This document shows, one piece after another, positions 1 through 6,976 of a stretch of DNA of 11,035 bases. The translations under genes were made by a program, and so were the position numbers. The stretch covers positions 24,521 through 35,555 of the forward strand of contig UZAN01044607.1 in NCBI GenBank assembly GCA_900618425.1, given 5' to 3'. This DNA is from Echinostoma caproni (Eukaryota > Platyhelminthes > Trematoda > Plagiorchiida > Echinostomatidae). The first letter of the stretch is position 1; the number at the start of each line of letters is the position of its first letter. A model generated the notes under the pieces. It saw only the letters and a program-made list of their open reading frames with translations. It was not told the origin of the DNA and did not search any database.

Positions 1-325
1 TGCCCTATGTGTCGTTCGAGTAATGAGCTACTCGTATGTGAGAAATTTGTGCAACTGGGTGTTCCTGACCGTTGGGAAGCGGCCAAGAGGCATGGCGCGT
101 GCTTTATCTGTTTGAACGGCTCACATCACGCGGTTACTTGTAGGAACCGAAGCAGATGCGGTGAAAACGGGTATCGGGGAAGCCACCATAATCTCCTGTA
201 TTCTATACGGGAAACGCAGCTACCGGCAGCCCCAAAACCCAGCGTATGTTTACTATCGCAGTCAACTGGCAAGCAGGTGCTTCTCGGGGTAACACCGGTT
301 GGCATACTAACTCCTAGGGGGGGGG
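1..325 (+). pseudogene. gag: BEL/Pao gag C-terminus with CCHC zinc knuckle
   Basis: Frame 1 is open from the left edge (it already encodes Cys-Pro before the first Met). It carries a Cys-x2-Cys start, then a GVPDRW-type block, then a C-x2-C-x4-H-x4-C knuckle encoded at 100-141 and a Cys/His-rich stretch ending in HHNLLY. In BEL/Pao elements this region is the nucleic-acid-binding end of gag, lying directly before the protease in one polyprotein. One Cys usually present before the final His-His pair seems to be replaced by Tyr. The frame is thrown off by a run of ten G at 317-326 and stops at 349-351. The protease continues in frame 2. No stop occurs before the G run, so this part is well preserved. 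Confidence 0.85.
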
Positions 326-326
326 G
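317..326 (+). repeat. G10 homopolymer at the gag-protease frame switch
   Basis: Ten consecutive G lie exactly where the coding path leaves frame 1 (gag knuckle) and enters frame 2 (protease). BEL/Pao gag and pol normally share one frame, so the run is best explained as a slippage indel. It could also be an assembly or sequencing error in a homopolymer. Confidence 0.9.
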
Positions 327-890
327 TAGTAAAGGCGATGGTATTTATTAACAATGGATCCTTTACCACTCAAATCACTAAGCGTTTCGCCGTGAAGAAC
401 CATATCACAACCAGATCATCTTTCCTGACGATCAGCACGGTGAACGATACCAAGACTACTTTCGCTGATCAAACGGGCTTTAGATTGGTGTCGCTAGATA
501 GCGGGGAACGTGTAGAGGTGACGGAGTCTTTCACCATGGCTGACTTACCTATGCGAGCAGTGGAATCGATCGAGGAACCAGCAAGGCGCTGGCCACACCT
601 GCGAGATTTATATTTTGAAGAGGCCGACTCTCCCGAAGTCGATTTGCTGATAGGGTGTGACGTGCCAGAAGCACACTGGGTGCTGGACCAGAGACTAGAC
701 GGCAGGAAAAAACATTACGCCGCTCGCACCGTTTTCTGGTGAACATTATTTGGACCGCCTCATTCGGTCAACCGCAAACCATTGTCAATTAACTTTACCG
801 CCACCACCGCTGGCGACGATACGAGCGAGCAAACCTTACAACGGATGTACGACAATGAGTTCAACGACTTGAGCGTCCAGAAAGGGGGCC
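326..890 (+). pseudogene. pol: BEL/Pao aspartic protease and protease-RT linker, inactivated
   Basis: Frame 2, entered through the G run, encodes an aspartic protease of the DUF1758 type. The active-site loop should read D-[T/S/N]-G but reads N-N-G-S at 350-361, so the catalytic Asp is replaced by Asn (AAC). The second hallmark, VDLLIG-x-D-x-PEAH, is intact at 638-676. A TGA at 740-742 falls where BEL/Pao elements normally have a Trp before the conserved TLFGP block. TLFGP follows immediately in the same frame (743-757), so the stop is a nonsense mutation. The linker then reads on through an acidic region (YDNEFNDL) until about 890, where a run of five G (884-888) shifts the frame to 3. Both the active-site loss and the stop mean no active enzyme is made. 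Confidence 0.87.
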
Positions 891-1176
891 TCTGTAGAAA
901 ATAACCAGGCATTAGCTATAGTCGAAATGGGAACACGCTGTCAGCCCGACAGATCCGAGGTGCCTTTACCATGGAGGACGGGATATGTCCGATTACCGAA
1001 CAACCACGGGATAGTCCTAAAAAGGTTGGAGTACCTTAAAAGGTGACTGGTCCGGGGCACAGAGCTACGTCGTCATTACGCCGCAGGGGTGCAAACGGAA
1101 CGAGCAGCTGGGATATATAGAACGAATGGACGTGTTACAACCACGCGGGGGTCCGAGCGGGTGGGTGGCCGTTCGC
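891..1176 (+). pseudogene. pol: BEL/Pao reverse transcriptase, N-terminal border only
   Basis: Frame 3 from 891 encodes a block (NNQALAIVEMGTR, then LPWRTGYVRLPNN, then LKRLEYLKR) that matches the region just before the RT fingers in BEL/Pao pol. A TGA at 1044-1046 interrupts it, probably from CGA (a CpG decay change). Reading continues as TELRRHYAAGVQT to about 1098, then moves to frame 1 (NEQLGYIERMDVLQPRG) and ends at a TGA at 1177-1179. The RT proper would be expected to start here with a WYLPHH-type motif and a YxDD active site. Neither is present anywhere downstream on this strand before the integrase, so the whole catalytic RT and the RNase H are absent. Confidence 0.85.
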
Positions 1177-1650
1177 TGAAACAAGAGTAGATTATTTTGT
1201 CCCCCTGGTATTGAAGTGCGGGCGATCGGTAGCGATCGGTAGCGAGCGGTACGGGTGCCTGTTTACCTACATGCAGTCTTGCGCGGTGCATTCAGAGATG
1301 GTACACAGTATGTCTACTGAATCGTTCCTGATAGCGCTTCAAAGGCTGATCAGCAGGCGTGGAGTACCAAACAACATCTACTGCAACAACAGTTCAAATT
1401 TCGTGGGCGCGCCTAACGACCTGCAAAGGTGGCTGTCCCGTGTCGACCATGGCGAGCTGCATAAGCGACTGACCTCCCAAAATATCCGTTGACATTTCTA
1501 TCCGCCGTACTCCAGTCATAAGGGCAAGGTTTGGGAACGTGTGATAAGATCGGTGAGAAGGATCCTATTGGCGGTGTGCAATCAACAGCACATCGACGAT
1601 CAGACCCTGAGCACGGCCCTGATTAAAGTAGAGCCCATATTAAAAAAGGC
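1166..1650 (+). pseudogene. pol: BEL/Pao integrase catalytic core, inactivated
   Basis: Frame 2 enters at WPFAETRVDYF (1166-1198) and carries the DDE integrase core. The first catalytic Asp is in VDYF (1190-1192). The block RYGCLFTYMQSCAVHSE and the SFLIALQRLISRRG helix follow. The second Asp would lie in the motif written here as IYCNNSSNF; it is Asn (AAC at 1385-1387) and the following Gly is Ser. The Glu is present in VWER (1535-1537), 50 codons after the altered Asp. A TGA at 1490-1492 stands where a Trp is usual, before HFYPPYSSHKG, which continues in the same frame. The zinc-binding N-terminal HHCC region is missing because of the upstream deletion. The frame leaves at about 1650. With D2 lost and a stop in the core it cannot be active. 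Confidence 0.88.
1222..1251 (+). repeat. Three tandem copies of a 10-base unit inside the integrase
   Basis: The unit gcgatcggta occurs at 1222-1231 and 1232-1241, with a third copy, gcgagcggta, at 1242-1251 differing by one base. It falls between the GRS and ERYG blocks of the integrase core and adds a few residues there compared with the usual spacing. It looks like a local slippage duplication. Confidence 0.9.
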
Positions 1651-2100
1651 CTTTGACACTCGTTGCGAGTAAAGCTCCGGATCTTGGGCTTACGCCAAAC
1701 GACTTGATACATTTGAGACCGACTCGCGGACTGGCAATACCACGAACAATCACAAAATATTATTCGAGCGGTTGGAAGCAATCCACTCACCTAGCGGGAG
1801 TTTTCTGGAAGCGGTGGGTCCGAGAGTACTTGCCTACCCTACAGGCATATATAAATGCATACTCAGAGAAAGAAACTTTACAGTTGGTGACGTTGTGCTA
1901 CTGGCGGATGAACGATTGCGGCGATATGAATGGCCCCTGGCGGTCGTTAAAGAATGCCTCCCGGATAAGGACGGTCTCTTACGCACGGTTATGATGCAAA
2001 CGGCAGCCGGCGAAACTCTGTGAGACACCCGTCAACTCTGCTACCTGGAGGGAGGAGAAGCGGAATTGACCGGGAACCCATGCAGCTGGCGGAGAAAGAT
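1651..2100 (+). pseudogene. pol: BEL/Pao integrase C-terminal region and end of pol
   Basis: Frame 3 from about 1650 encodes the usual stretch after the core: LTLVASKAPDLGLTPNDLIH, then LRPTRGLAIP, then a Trp-rich part GVFWKRWVREYLPTLQ (about 1800-1840). Near 1850 the frame changes to 2, where RNFTVGDVVLLADE, RRYEWPLAVV and DGLLRTVMMQTA form the beta-barrel-like C-terminal domain of BEL/Pao integrases. A TGA at 2021-2023 comes just before a last recognisable piece (LCYLEGG at about 2039). The domain is thought to help hold DNA and chromatin during insertion. It has no catalytic residues to test. Two frame changes and a stop make it a pseudogene. The end point is approximate. Confidence 0.85.
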
Positions 2101-2178
2101 AGGAAAACGATGGGCTCGATAGAATGGCACAATGACCGTAAGGCTTAGGTAGTTAGGGTGGGAATTTCCCTTTAACCG

Positions 2179-2545
2179 TGTGACGCGAAGAAGGATTTTT
2201 CCTGACGGTATATTGATCGATCTGTGAAAATCCTTCCTGTAACGCTCAGCCATTCCACCTTGGTTCCACCTTTAGTAAATTTCATGTTCCATTCACCCAA
2301 CACCATCCGCTTTATACATAAAAAGACATTTGATGTTCCACCTCCATTGTATATTTACACATCGATCCCACTATCTGACTTTGTTTGTTTTACTGCTTCA
2401 TTCATACCCTATTTGTTTTAATCGCGACCTGACCGCTCACATTTGACTCATTCGAGTGCAGCGTGGCGGTGAGTGTGATTTTCTTATCCAGACTCATTTT
2501 CTTCCGTTCAATTTGTTGAATTATTGAATTACGCTCACAGTAACA
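2179..2545 (+). repeat. Candidate 3' LTR of the BEL/Pao element
   Basis: Directly after the end of pol, a segment begins TGTGAC (2179) and ends GTAACA (2545), a near-perfect TG...CA inverted terminus 367 bases apart. A short purine-rich stretch (agggtgggaa, about 2155-2164) lies just upstream, in the place of a plus-strand priming tract. The interior is AT-rich with TATA-like stretches (tttatacataaaaa at about 2310 and tatatttac near 2350), as expected for LTR promoters. The partner 5' LTR is outside the window, so neither the borders nor a target-site duplication can be checked. Confidence 0.45.
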
Positions 2546-2671
2546 TTTGGCTTTTGTTTTCAAGTTGTATTCAGATGATTTTGAGGATTGTACAGATTTT
2601 ATTTGCTTATTTGATCGTTTATTATTGCAGTACCGTAGAAACTTGCCGGATGTTTCATTTTATTGACATTT

Positions 2672-3115
2672 TGGGATCCGAATTCCGCTACGCGTTGCCC
2701 GTTGGTCTATTCGAGATGCACAGCACGCGACATCAGAACCTCCCCTTTTATGTTTCCAAGGAATTTTCGGTTTGCGCCCATTTTTGTCTTGGCGTTGATG
2801 GCACGCCAGCCTCATTGCAGAATTCTTGCACCTTTCCGCATAGGGTGGTAATACGTGAGAAAAAGTGCCCCATCATCGAGATTGACGATAGGCGGGAGAC
2901 GGTTAGTTTGGGCCAACTTAAATCAACTTTCATCGACACCGGCACTGAGTTAGTTTCTCCAGCTCAACCCAGCAATCCAGCGCCTCGCCACGCGTCTGCT
3001 CCTCCGGTTCCACCCCGCCAGACCCCAAGTGCTCCCCTATAGCACCGTCTATACTGGTCAAACGGGCTCGCCGTGGTCGTCGACCAGGTTGTTTTGACTA
3101 CTTATTGCTCCTTTT
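2672..3115 (+). pseudogene. pol: Gypsy-type integrase C-terminus and end of pol
   Basis: Frame 1 encodes, from about 2672, a stretch matching the C-terminal end of Metaviridae/Gypsy integrases of trematodes: SEFRYALPVG, then HQNLPFYVSKEFSVCAHF, VDGTPASLQN, PHRVV, IIEIDDRRETVSLGQLKSTF. A Pro/Ala/Ser-rich tail follows (about 2950-3040) and a TAG at 3040-3042. A one-base shift then gives a basic Arg-rich stretch resembling the TRSGRR-type ending of such polyproteins (about 3060-3100). Usual features are altered: the His-Val-Phe-Val-Arg block is HFCLG, and PY-GP is SCTFP. Only this terminal fragment is seen; the integrase core, RNase H and RT are not in the window. It starts about 125 bases after the putative BEL LTR end. 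The frame is open upstream to 2524, but that part is low-complexity and not convincing. Confidence 0.78.
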
Positions 3116-3600
3116 TCCATAATTTTGTTATCTTTTACGTTATCCACAAAACGACAAAAAAAATCACAAAATCTCCAAGACCCTAAATGCGAGAAATCTC
3201 GAAACCCGAAAAAATGCTTTATATGATTTTTGTGATTCCGCCATGCTGTCTTCCCCGCCCCCACTCTTCCCTTCTACTAACAGCCTTTGCGCTGTTAGGT
3301 TAGTCCTCTTCCCTTCTCTTTTTCAGAAGAACTGCCAACGAATGTGCTCATCAGAAAATCGAACTTACTGGAACCAACGTCCTTACCGGATTGGAGAACA
3401 TTGGTGCAAGAAGTGGGGTGGGGGGAAGGGGCCACTCCTATACCACCGTCAGATGCCTCCGGATTTTGGCCGTCTGGGTCTTTTTTCTAGTTTCCCCGGC
3501 CAGCATTTTTATTGACCAGGCAACCCACGTGAACCCGCACACCCGGGAGAAGATAAACTACTGTGTCGGTGACCAACGGGGCTACGAATGAATCACTTTT
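3116..3600. other. Spacer after the Gypsy fragment, no gene seen
   Basis: Short open frames here show no recognisable domain. The segment holds an A-rich tract (about 3150-3170), a small inverted repeat cgagaaatctcg at 3190-3201, pyrimidine-rich stretches ending ttttcag (about 3320-3327) that resemble a splice acceptor, and a purine-rich run gtggggtggggggaagggg (about 3413-3431). That run could be a polypurine tract of the Gypsy element just before its own LTR, but no clear TG...CA pair of termini can be assigned. Confidence 0.5.
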
Positions 3601-3759
3601 ATATGGTGTATTTCATATAACGTTTGCAAGCGTTGGAGCTCACATCTCAGTTAAAAAATGATACACGCTAACCGTCACAATGTACATAAGTAACTATGAA
3701 AAAAATGCAGACAGGAGGATATATGATAACCCAAGGTTAAGACAGAGTTCACTTATTGT
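3600..3759 (-). other. Probable 3' UTR of the CR1-like LINE (family A)
   Basis: On the - strand this lies immediately downstream of the conserved end of the RT polyprotein. It is non-coding and AT-rich and is the natural place for the LINE 3' tail. No tail repeat or target-site duplication is obvious, so the right-hand and left-hand borders are approximate. Confidence 0.4.
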
Positions 3760-4720
3760 TCACTCGTTGTTTATGAGAACACGAGCAAGATACGGTATAG
3801 TTGTAATGCGATAAGCGTTGATTCGAGATGAAATTTGGCGAAATTGAGAGAGTGTTGAATGATAGGAACGGAATCGTGTCAGTTCTCTGTGCAATGGATG
3901 GTCAGGATCTATGAGAATCCTTTCAGCAAATTTCACACAGGAAGTTACATGGTACTCTGAAAGCTTCAAAGCCTTTTCATTCACAGGAATGAAGAGACAC
4001 GACTAATAATGAATAAACCGCGGGGTAAGACTTTAAAACCTGTTTGAGTAAACCTGGAAAAATAACAGGCGAACATTAGAGTAAGATGGGGAAAATACAT
4101 TGATACACAAAGGTATAAATAACTGGCATTCACGAAACTGCCTGAGCTTTCGTATTTGAAATGATAGGCACCGTAGTTTACCAACGCAGTGGTGGATGTG
4201 GTTGACCAATGAAGATTTCTATCTATAGTTACACCAAGATATGTAACAGAGTCCACCCCGAATGAAGGACTGTTGATAATTACTGTTGGGTCTGCCGAAT
4301 ATGGGGAACAAACAAAACTATATAAACAATCAACAAATTGACTGGAGTTCGGGGTTAGTCCCGTTGAGGAGGAGAGTGACTGAATTTGATCAAGATTGTC
4401 GGTGAAAGAGCTTAGATCAGAGTAAGAAGAAACGGGCTGGCACAACACGGCACGACCGAATGCTTCATTGCGGAAATCGGTTTTAAAGAGATTTATCGAG
4501 TACGAGTTATTTGAGGGACATACTGAGTTCTACTATCGCAAACAATCAAATAAAGAAGACAGATAATCTATAGATTTTTCACTAAAAATGGCTGGAATTC
4601 TAGCCATAATCATTTCAGAACTAGGGGCATGGATGAAGAAAATTAGGACAGGGATAAACTTTGAACCCGATCACCCCACGATTAGGCAAGCTGAGGTATA
4701 TTAAGCAACACTCTTTAGCT
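3760..4720 (-). pseudogene. CR1-like LINE reverse transcriptase, palm to C-terminus (family A)
   Basis: Read leftward from about 4720 in one - strand frame: a degenerate motif B (SGSKFIPVLIFFIH, where LINE RTs have GVPQGS-x-LGP), then SINLFKTDF (FKTD at 4476-4487) in the place of the FADD catalytic motif, then SSYSDLSSFTDNLDQIQSLS. The motif E-like VTYLGVTIDRNL follows, then thumb and C-terminal sequence. Stops occur at 4671-4673 and 4530-4535. Near 3981-3984 the frame shifts by one, and the end (CVKFAERILIDPDHPLH, then RINAYR and PYLARVLINNE) is in the second frame. The C-terminal PYLARVLIN ending is what I recall for a trematode CR1 lineage. The first catalytic Asp appears lost and the ORF is broken, so it is a fossil. 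The fingers, linker and endonuclease are not attached on its 5' side. Confidence 0.85.
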
Positions 4721-5418
4721 AGGGGGAGTTGAGAAGCCCAATGGTATTGCGTATAGAGGCAAAGTAGCTATTTACCATTGGTGTTTATTTTTGTTCTCGT
4801 AATCAGGGGGCAGCACAAAATATGTAGTTGTAATCCCTTGTGGATCATAAGAATGGCTCACTCCTTGTTTACAGAGCTGGTCAGAGACCAAGCGCTACCA
4901 TTTGCTCCTGTTACTCGTATGATTTGGGGTTCGTCTTACTGTTCCAAACCCTAGGAGACGTCGCCATCTGGCTTTCTCTTTTGGGTGTGTGGTGGCGTTC
5001 TCCATTTCATCATGTAAAGATGGGTTGTAAGTGGGCAGATGTCGCTTAGTAAAATAAAAGAAGAACGGATTTCAAGTGAGTTGGGGTATAACCTAATCTG
5101 TGGTAATAGTTTTGTGGAACCTTGTCCTCCTCTTCGATGTCAATAAATCAGTTTACCAAAAATGTGGCAGCAGAGCAATAACATTTGGTTGATGTGATAT
5201 CAACTGGAAACGTCTGCTTGGTCTAAGGGTACGTAAACTGTTTAAATTTTGCGGAAACGCAGAAATTTGTCTTTTGGATTAATTCTCCAGAAAGCCTTAT
5301 AACTGCTTTAGAGGCACCTACTACTTTACTACCATTAAAATTATCACGATATTATCAAAGCATACATGCCGCACGGCCCAAAAGAAAGAGAACTTGAAAG
5401 AAAGCTTTGAGAAATGCA
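4721..5418. other. Spacer with weak coding signal and a minus-strand AATAAA
   Basis: No protein domain is recognised. On the - strand, 5046 to about 4900 is open for about 50 codons and is rich in Lys/Arg/Pro (for example THPKEKARWRRLLGFG), but I cannot place it. A minus-strand AATAAA lies at about 4786-4791, about 100 bases further on. This could be the 3' end of a transcript read leftward, possibly from the same transcription unit as the frame at 5419-5736. A plus-strand open stretch at 4840-5049 overlaps it and has no recognisable features. The remainder (5060-5418) is AT-rich and looks non-coding. Confidence 0.4.
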
Positions 5419-5736
5419 CTAATGTGTATTTTGTTCTGACCTGCATAATACGTGTACAGTTTCGGTTTTGTCACAGGTGACCCCCACGATTTCGAATCTC
5501 AAGTATTCTTCGGTTAGGTTCTTTTCCTCAGGTCGGGATTGTTGCGGAAGCCATGTCCGTTCTTCCTGACAAACTTCTTTCCCCTTCAAAAGAATTTTAA
5601 CATCAGTGGCTCCGGGCATGTCAGTGTAGTTTTCATAGTTACATACTAGAGCCGTTTTCATCTGGTAGCTCAGAAGATCCGCAGAGGAAATGTGCAGAAT
5701 GTTTTTTTTGTTGGTTGGCACCATCTCAATAGCCAT
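5419..5736 (-). CDS. Unidentified 105-codon frame, possible host exon
   Basis: I do not recognise this protein. It is the cleanest frame in the window not explained by a transposon: 105 codons from ATG to TAG without frameshift, and open further upstream to about 5788. The predicted protein has spaced Cys residues (in ALVCNYE, KEVCQEE, VGVTCDK and HVLCRSE), one N-glycosylation-type site (NYT) and alternating strand-like hydrophobic segments (VKILLKG, YLRFEIVGV). It has no clear signal peptide or membrane segment, so an extracellular Ig-like or other disulfide-bonded fold is possible but unproven. The 5' side reads cctctttacag before the ATG (an acceptor-like signal at about 5745-5755). Near the 3' end, gcag followed by gtcaga (about 5439-5448) could be a donor. 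That would make it an internal exon of about 300 bases rather than a complete gene. Chance or an unknown repeat remain possible. Confidence 0.4.
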   Translation of the reverse strand: MAIEMVPTNKKNILHISSADLLSYQMKTALVCNYENYTDMPGATDVKILLKGKEVCQEERTWLPQQSRPEEKNLTEEYLRFEIVGVTCDKTETVHVLCRSEQNTH

Positions 5737-5936
5737 ATTGTTTCTAACTGTAAAGAGGCCGCAACCGTTTTTTGCGACGAAAAGGTATCATCAAGCAGTG
5801 GTGTAACATCTGAAACCAACAGAAGAAAGTGGCAGTCTGGGCTCAGTCCCAGCTAATTATTATGGCACGCAACTTCTAAAGACTGCATTGCTCAATTCAC
5901 ACCGTAGTAGTATCACACTTTTCATCAAGTAACTGG

Positions 5937-6452
5937 TCAGAACCCCAAACCAACTTCATATGCTCGATCTTCGGAGATGTAGGGGTCATACCAACATATC
6001 AAAGTTGGTAGATCGAGGAAGTTATTCAATTCTCTCTTGAATGCTGATAAATGACCAATCGCATGAATGTGTGGAGGAAGCTTATTCCACAGAAGCGAAT
6101 AGGATATTACAAAAAGGTCGATCGCAAGCAGTTCCGAAAGGTGTTTGGTTAGCTTACCGTTTATCAGTCTTTCCATAATTTATGAAATAACTGGGGTGTG
6201 GTTCACTGGTCTATAATTGGCAGGATCTTGTCGTGATCCCTTCTTGTGAATAGGGATAATCACAGAGGTTTTCCACTGCGTTGGGTACCAGCTAAACTTC
6301 ATGGATATATCAAAGATGTTTGAAAGAAGAATTGGGATCTCAGGTCCCCCCATCTTAAAGACGGCTGATGGTAAGGAATTTGCACTTGGTCTATAAGACA
6401 GTTTGATATTAGATATTAGGTAGATAGATAGATAGATAAATATTAGAAACAA
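5937..6452 (-). pseudogene. LINE RT fingers fused to C-terminal tail, catalytic palm deleted
   Basis: From 6440 leftward one frame encodes RT fingers: LPSAVFKMGGPEIPILLSNI, then WYPTQWKTSVIIPIHKKGSR and DPANYRPVNHTPVIS. A TAA at 6180-6182 sits where Lys is usual in the TSK-x-MER motif, and MERLINGKLTKHLSEL follows in the same frame. Directly after it, at about 6110-6130, comes AIDLFVISYSLLWNKLPPHIH and FKRELNNFLD, which is the extreme C-terminus of CR1-type RTs. The motifs that should lie between (the first catalytic Asp block, GVPQGS, FADD, LGV) are all missing, so a deletion of several hundred codons has joined the two ends without changing frame. The product, if made, would have no polymerase activity. 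Confidence 0.86.
6420..6438 (+). repeat. (TAGA)n microsatellite
   Basis: About four and a half copies of TAGA lie just upstream (minus-strand sense) of the RT fingers of the family B LINE. They encode a meaningless Ile/Tyr/Leu/Ser stretch at the start of the open frame there. Confidence 0.9.
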
Positions 6453-6479
6453 AAAGGGAAATGTTGGCTGGGTAGAATG

Positions 6480-6976
6480 CGATATTTGATGATGGCTCTA
6501 CTGGAGGAATGCTGCGATGTCACTTAACAGTACTGAGGCGAAAAATACATTCAGCGTTTCAACTATATCCTTTGGCTCTGTAATGGAAGTGCTGCTGTAA
6601 AGAAGTGTGGAAGCGAATCGGATGATGTCGGGTTCCTCGTTTTTATTAGTCTTGCTAGTAACTCTGATTTCTTTGGATGGCTCAGAGAATTCCGTTCCTT
6701 ACATTTCATCTGACGCTCAGACAATAATTTTATTTTTTTGCATCGTGTTATTGAGCTGCAAGAGCATTGAAAAATCTCTGGTTCTTAAGTAACCACTTCG
6801 GAGTTTGAAGACTTTATTCTTTAGCTTACTCATAGCATTGCACTTCGATTTACATATGAGGAACCGTGTCGGTGTGATAGAATTGATACAGGATTCTAAA
6901 ATGGAGTAGAGCTGATCAACCAGGTCCTGAGCGTTTCCAGCCAGTTTTGGGATTAAATTTTTGGAGGGAGCTCGTT
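6480..6976 (-). pseudogene. LINE ORF2 linker between endonuclease and RT
   Basis: One - strand frame is mostly open here. It begins LKRAPSKNLIPKLAGNAQ, then LYSILESCINSITPTRFL, KLKNKVFKLRSGYLRTR and, nearer the RT, ITEPKDIVETLNVFFASVL. The last block corresponds to the conserved (D/E)-IAN-x-LN-x-FFASV stretch that CR1-like elements carry before the RT fingers. The middle has the Lys/Arg-rich character usual for this linker. Two in-frame stops interrupt it (about 6700-6720). Its position between endonuclease and RT supports a single element running from 7696 to 5937. No enzymatic motif is expected in this part. Confidence 0.75.

Larger units (their letters stand above)
1..2545 (+). mobile_element. 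BEL/Pao LTR retrotransposon, degenerate and internally deleted, 3' part
   Basis: Successive reading frames on the + strand give, in the order expected for BEL/Pao gag-pol, a gag zinc knuckle, a DUF1758-like aspartic protease, the N-terminal border of the RT, an integrase core and the integrase C-terminal region, followed by a candidate LTR. The element enters from the left edge, so its 5' LTR and most of gag are outside the window. The coding path moves through frames 1, 2, 3, 1, 2, 3 and 2, with in-frame stops at 740-742, 1044-1046 and 1490-1492. It is therefore a non-autonomous fossil. Family identity rests on the order of domains and on motifs such as LIG-D-x-PE-AH in the protease and the integrase GxxNF-type block. 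It resembles the BEL elements known from schistosomes, but the exact lineage cannot be set by eye. Confidence 0.88.

Noticed and set aside
1076..1291. Minus-strand 71-codon open frame opposite the BEL element
   Set aside because: It is antisense to recognised RT and integrase coding sequence and has no features of its own.
2663..2851. 62-codon + strand frame within the Gypsy fragment
   Set aside because: It overlaps the frame that carries the integrase C-terminal similarity and is a shadow of it.
3340..3352. Minus-strand ctgatgag as a second hammerhead candidate
   Set aside because: The following gaaa is over 20 bases away and the bases between do not pair.
3243..3515. 90-codon + strand frame after the Gypsy fragment
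   Set aside because: It has Pro/Ser-rich low-complexity ends and a G-rich centre with no domain or conserved motif. It may just be an open stretch around a polypurine run.
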